A stretch of 64,000 bases of DNA. Origin: Phascolarctos cinereus. Lineage: Eukaryota > Chordata > Mammalia > Diprotodontia > Phascolarctidae. A program made the translations under genes and the position numbers. Below are positions 60,378-64,000 of the stretch, one piece after another. Position 1 is the first letter of the stretch. Each line of letters starts with the position of its first letter. The stretch covers positions 11,338,501 to 11,402,500 of the forward strand of contig NW_018344008.1 in assembly GCF_002099425.1 (NCBI RefSeq). Reading direction: 5' to 3'. The notes below the pieces were generated by a model that saw only the letters and a program-made list of their open reading frames with translations, made no database searches and was not told the origin of the DNA.

Positions 60378-61180
60378 TTCTTTTCACAACTGCCTATTCA
60401 TTTCCTTTGACCATTTATTTACTAAGGAATGGCTTTCGTTCTTATATATCTAGATTAATTCTTTATATATCTTGGATAGCAGACCTTTATCAAATAAACT
60501 AGCTTCAATGATGTTTTCCCAGTTCATTGTTTCTCTTTGAATTTTAACTACATTTATTTTGATCCTGCAGAAGCTTTTCTATTTTAAATAATCAAAATTG
60601 TCCACTTCATCTTCTGTGATCTTCTCTATCCCTTCTTTGGTTATGTTTTCTTCTATCCATACTTGGAAAAAGTATCTTTCTTGTTCCTCTAATCTGTTTA
60701 TGATGTGACTTTTTTATGGCAGCCCTTTCTGTGATGGCAAAGAACTGGAAAATGAGGAGGTGCTCATCGATTGGGGGATGGCTGGACAAGGTATAGTATA
60801 TGAATGTGATGGAATCCTATTGTGCTGTAATAAATGATGGAGATAGTTTCATAGAAACTTGGGAAGATATGTATGACCTGATACAGAGGGCAGCAAGCAG
60901 AACCAGGAGGGCAATTTATATTAAAATATCAACACTATAAAAACTAAGAACTCTGAAAGACCAAAGAGCTCTAGTCAGTGCAGTGACTGCCCACCATGAC
61001 TCCAGAGGACTCACAATGAAATGGGTTGTCCGCTTCCTGGTACACATTTGAGGGATGCCGACAGTTTGGGAGGCTGTTTTGCTTAATCGTACTTATTTGT
61101 TTATAAGGGTTTTGTTTTTCTTTTTTTCATGGGGGAGGGCAAATGAGAGAAAAATAAATTCAGTGGTTTTTTTTAAAATA
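60378..61180. repeat. L1 with 5' inversion (twin-primed)
   Basis: 60378-60714 is antisense ORF2 ('atggtcaaaggaaatgaatagg' on the complement), upstream in L1 order. It is followed directly by 60715-61180, a sense ORF2 end and 3' UTR (reads G-M-A-G-Q-G-I-V-Y, then L-L-C). An antisense 5' block in front of a sense 3' block is the mark of twin priming. Some L1 sequence between the two blocks is missing. Confidence 0.82.
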
Positions 61181-61199
61181 ATAAATGATGCATTGGGGG

Positions 61200-61674
61200 T
61201 GGGGAGATCTTGGCAATCTACCTAGAAATGAATTCTGATAAAGCAAATTCAGAGCCTAGATTTATTATTCTGCCTCATAATCCAGCAATTGTGATTTATG
61301 AAAGATTCACAAGGTCTTCACAAGGTCTAGAACAGGTGTAGAGTGCTCATTAAAATCAAATGGCCCATATACTACTGAGGAGACTCAGATGCTTCAGCTT
61401 CCCAAGCCTCCATTTGTGCTTACTGAATAAATCCAACAAGGACAAGGGTAGTATGAGTTGGGAGTAGGCAAGACTCCCCTAATCCATGAGTATGCAGGCT
61501 CAGGGAGACGAAGCAATTTGCCCCTGCAGACAACAGGGTTTGGCAGCTGAATGAGGACACCAGAAAACCTGGATCTGGTCCTTTCAAATATTCTAATTCC
61601 TGGGGCTCAGAGTGCAGGAAATGCCCTGCTTTGGACAGACAGGAGGGGTGCCTGTCCTGAACCCTAGGGCCAGT
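61200..61674 (-). other. Sequence downstream of the retrocopy frame
   Basis: On the minus strand, no KIAA0753 homology is seen after the stop at 61675. An AATAAA-type signal lies at about 61259-61264 (plus-strand TTTATT). No poly(A) tract was found directly after it. This part may be a 3' UTR from an alternative last exon or retained intron, or unrelated flank. Confidence 0.35.
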
Positions 61675-62871
61675 TTATATTTGCTGGAATTTCGTTGATA
61701 TCCTAATGCCTTGCCTTGAGAGGCTCCCATTAGGTATCAGAGGCTGCTTTTTCACGGCTTTTGCTTTAGTTGAAGCTGGTCTTACTTTGATAATGGCATT
61801 CTGTTCTGAAGAAGAGAAGTCCTCTTCAGACTGGCCTCCCAGCTCATCATTCAACATCTGGAAGAGGGGAACCACTGAAGAACATCTGCGCTTATCTTCC
61901 CAGAGCTTTCTCACAACAGGCCGTCTCCCTTCCTGGGGAAGTTTCTCCATTGTCACAGGGGGCCTCTCTTCTTTCCATGGTGAAGTCATAGAGGAACTCT
62001 CCAAGCCCCTTGGGAAATTCATTGGAAGCTGGCTTCGAATTCTAGGGAAGTATTTCTTTTTCATTCTGAGCGACCGTGTCCTTTCCAAGAGGGAATCCAA
62101 CCCCTCTGTGGTATTCTTAATTTTAAATGGACTTAATTTATCTAGATCTTCTTGGATTTCTTTCACCTGCTCCAGGAGGCCACAGAGCACCAGAGTAGTG
62201 CGGACAGCCTGTTCTTGCCTTGCGATGCAGTTTTGCTCTGCTTCGACTTGCCCCAGATCTTCCTCGATTTCATCTTTGGTGGCCACTCCTTCGATTTTCT
62301 GAATACAGCCACTCAGCTCTTTTTGCAGGCGTCGAAGTTCTAGCATGCTCGGAGATTCAGCTGCCTTAATCGGCTTAACTCCTGGTTCAGCGGTGTGCAG
62401 AGAACGGTACAAAGGGAAAGTGGACTTCTCTAGAGAGGGGTAAAGGTGGAGTTTGAGGCCGGGGCTGGCCGTCTCAACCCCGGAGGAGAGCTGACAGCTA
62501 GAGAGGAGGCCCTGATCTTTCGACTTGCTCCCATCAGACCGGAAATCACTCAGTTTACTCTTTCTCTGTCCAGGCTTCAGAGGTATTTGGAGCTGACCTT
62601 GGGGAAAAGGTGCTTTCACAAGCTCTTCGAGTTGCTTTCTCTTGACGTCTCTTTTGGCCAGATTTAGCTTTTCTTCAGAGATGACTGAAAGGGGAGCCGA
62701 GGTCTGGAAATCAGGCCTATCTAAAAGACCCAGGTCACTGGATGCATCAGAGGCCTTCAGTTTCTCAGTGCCAGGTGGACGCTGGAGGGAGTACCTGGCC
62801 GCCAGGTTGTCTGGGAGCGCAGGAAGCTTCCTGTTGAACTGCAGCGGAGTATGAGGGCTGCTGGGGCCCAT
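61675..62871 (-). CDS. KIAA0753 (moonraker/OFIP) retrocopy, open 398-codon frame
   Basis: The uninterrupted intronless frame starts MGPSSPHTPLQFNRKLPALP and ends GIRISTKFQQI. It matches human KIAA0753, a centriolar satellite and centrosome protein that binds OFD1 and CEP20 and supports centriole duplication and ciliogenesis. Matching blocks are LQFNRx5PxxxxNLAxRYS (residues 10-28), SVISEEKLNLAKRDVKRKQ (62-80), the coiled-coil RLQKELSGCIQKIEGVATKD (181-200) onward, and LEQVKEIQEDLDKLSPFKIK (233-252). Then comes LDSLLE (258-263) with PRIRSQLP. Human has about 75 more residues between KIKHT and LESLLE, absent here. Human KIAA0753 is about 967 residues; the C-terminal half is absent and the last 10 or so residues look unlike it. 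The start has an optimal Kozak (A at -3, G at +4). The parent gene has many introns, so this is a processed copy. Its expression and function are unproven. Confidence 0.85.
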   Translation of the reverse strand: MGPSSPHTPLQFNRKLPALPDNLAARYSLQRPPGTEKLKASDASSDLGLLDRPDFQTSAPLSVISEEKLNLAKRDVKRKQLEELVKAPFPQGQLQIPLKPGQRKSKLSDFRSDGSKSKDQGLLSSCQLSSGVETASPGLKLHLYPSLEKSTFPLYRSLHTAEPGVKPIKAAESPSMLELRRLQKELSGCIQKIEGVATKDEIEEDLGQVEAEQNCIARQEQAVRTTLVLCGLLEQVKEIQEDLDKLSPFKIKNTTEGLDSLLERTRSLRMKKKYFPRIRSQLPMNFPRGLESSSMTSPWKEERPPVTMEKLPQEGRRPVVRKLWEDKRRCSSVVPLFQMLNDELGGQSEEDFSSSEQNAIIKVRPASTKAKAVKKQPLIPNGSLSRQGIRISTKFQQI

Positions 62872-63125
62872 GATGCCAGAAGGAGAAAGGGAGGGCCGAC
62901 CCGGACAAAGGCTGGGAGTGGGGAGGTGGAATAGCCTGCTATGACGGACGGCTTGACGCCCGCTGGCTCAGTCGCGGTCTCCTAGCCGCCACCCCGCAGG
63001 CGGACACGGAAGGGACCAGGACAAGCTGAGCAGGATTTTCGGCGTGTGTCTGCCTCCCGAGTGTCCCCCGCTAGCCTGAGGTCCGGCCGGCGCTTCCTGC
63101 AGCGCAGCTCGTTGCCACGACGACC
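62872..63125 (-). promoter_or_regulatory. CpG-rich leader/promoter-like region of the retrocopy
   Basis: This 250-bp block just upstream of the start is rich in CpG (GGCGTCAAGCCG, GCGCCGGCCGG), unlike the A/T-rich surroundings. It could be the copied 5' UTR of the parent. Near its outer end (about 63108-63121, minus strand) GTCGTCGTGGCAAC is an approximate X-box-like site with a good right half (GGCAAC) and one mismatch in the left half. X-boxes, bound by RFX factors, are common in ciliary gene promoters. Whether this region is transcribed is unknown. Confidence 0.45.
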
Positions 63126-63229
63126 TGATGTGACCTTTGAAGTCATGCCTCTATTTGGAGTTCATATTGGTATGTGGTGTATGTTGTTGGTGTAGACCTC
63201 ATTTTTTGCCAGACTGCTCTCCTGTTTGT

Positions 63230-63720
63230 CCAAGAGTTGTTTTGTTTTTGTTTGTTTTTTAACCAAAGCGTTTGGTCATTATCCCACTAGTTAGTCTTTG
63301 AGTTTATTGAACGGTATGGTATTCTGCTCCTTTGCTCTCACAGGGTGTATACTTAATCTGTTTCACTGATTGATTTTTGTGTACTAAATAATTTTGATGA
63401 TTACTGTTTTGTAGTATATTCTCAGATCTGGTGCTTCTGGGACCCTTTCTTCCCATGTTTATAATTGTCATCATTATCATCATCATTTCTCTCCAGATTC
63501 TTGACTTTCTGTCCCTCCAGATGGATACTTTCTAGGTCTATAAAGTAATCCTTTGGTAATTTGACTGTTATGGCACTGAATAAGCAAATTAATATAGGTA
63601 CTATAGTCATTTTCATTATATGGGCACAGCCCAACCATGAGAAACTTTCCGCCAATTGATATTTGTCTTTACTTCTGTGGTATTTTGTAGTTGTATTTTT
63701 AGATGTGTCTCAGTAGGCAG
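63230..63720 (-). repeat. L1 ORF2 fragment, antisense
   Basis: Complement of the ORF2 middle: 'ttttgatgattactgttttgtagtatattctcagatctgg', 'tggtaatttgactgttatggcactgaataagcaaattaatataggtac', 'catgagaaactttccgccaattg'. The 77-codon frame (63422-63655) is part of it. Confidence 0.75.
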
Positions 63721-63775
63721 ATTCCAAACATTTCATACATTCTGCAAGTACTTTGAGTGGATTTTTTTTCTCTTT

Positions 63776-63975
63776 CATGTGTGATTTTATTGGCAACATA
63801 CAGAAAAATGATCATTTTGATGATTTATGTGATTTTGTATTATATCTTTCATGCATGATTTTATTGGTAACACAGAAAAATGATTATTCATGTGACTTTA
63901 TATTATATCTCTTCATGCAGGATTTTATTGGTAATATACAGAAAACAAATTATCTCTTTGACTGCATTATGTGTC
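63776..63975. repeat. Imperfect tandem repeat, about three units of 63-73 bp
   Basis: The segment GATTTTATTGG plus 'aacatacagaaaaatga' recurs at about 63783, 63860 and 63921. Confidence 0.8.
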
Positions 63976-64000
63976 ACTACTTTAATTCAATTAATTTTTA

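Noticed and set aside
61706-62302. 198-codon plus-strand frame
   Set aside because: Antisense shadow of the KIAA0753-like frame.

Overview
This is a window of mammalian, almost certainly marsupial, nuclear DNA. It carries many tRNA-derived SINEs of the marsupial type (GGGGCAGCTAGGTGG start, box-B-like GAGTTCAAATCC, CTAGCTGTGTGACCCTGGGCAAGTCACTTAACCCC), marsupial-style L1 copies, RTE tails, and old MIR and L2 copies. Protein-coding content is sparse. I cannot tell an Australian from an American marsupial from this sequence alone.

Region 1 (about 1-15 kb) is the 5' part of LDHB (lactate dehydrogenase B) on the minus strand. Exon 3 (2490-2607) and exon 2 with the start codon (9161-9295) are read directly with their splice sites. 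A probable untranslated exon 1 and promoter lie near 14757-14950. Exon 4 onward lies outside the window to the left. The introns hold SINEs, an antisense L2, an RTE tail and an L1 fragment.

Region 2 (about 15-61 kb) is intergenic DNA upstream of LDHB. In human the next gene upstream is KCNJ8, and none of it is seen here. The region is a layered fossil bed. It has L1 copies with both ends but a missing middle, LTR fossils, a Tigger piece with a readable transposase N-terminus, half of a palindromic hAT element, a mariner-like palindromic MITE, nested SINEs with clear target-site duplications, a 111-bp minisatellite, and a twin-primed L1. Three large inverted-repeat structures stand out: 18.04-20.28 kb (inside an L1, with a 12-bp target duplication), 32.90-34.76 kb, and 35.09-36.72 kb.

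Region 3 (about 61-63.1 kb) is the most interesting. It is an intronless, uninterrupted 398-codon minus-strand reading frame, clearly homologous to the N-terminal half of KIAA0753 (moonraker/OFIP, a centriolar satellite protein). It has a strong Kozak context and a CpG-rich leader. In human the gene has many introns and lies elsewhere, so this is best read as a processed retrocopy. It lacks about 75 internal residues, as if made from an exon-skipped transcript, and has its own short C-terminus. Whether it is expressed is unknown. The right edge is antisense L1 and a short tandem repeat.

All identifications come from reading the sequence and from remembered family sequences. No database search was run. 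Repeat borders are approximate unless a target-site duplication fixes them.
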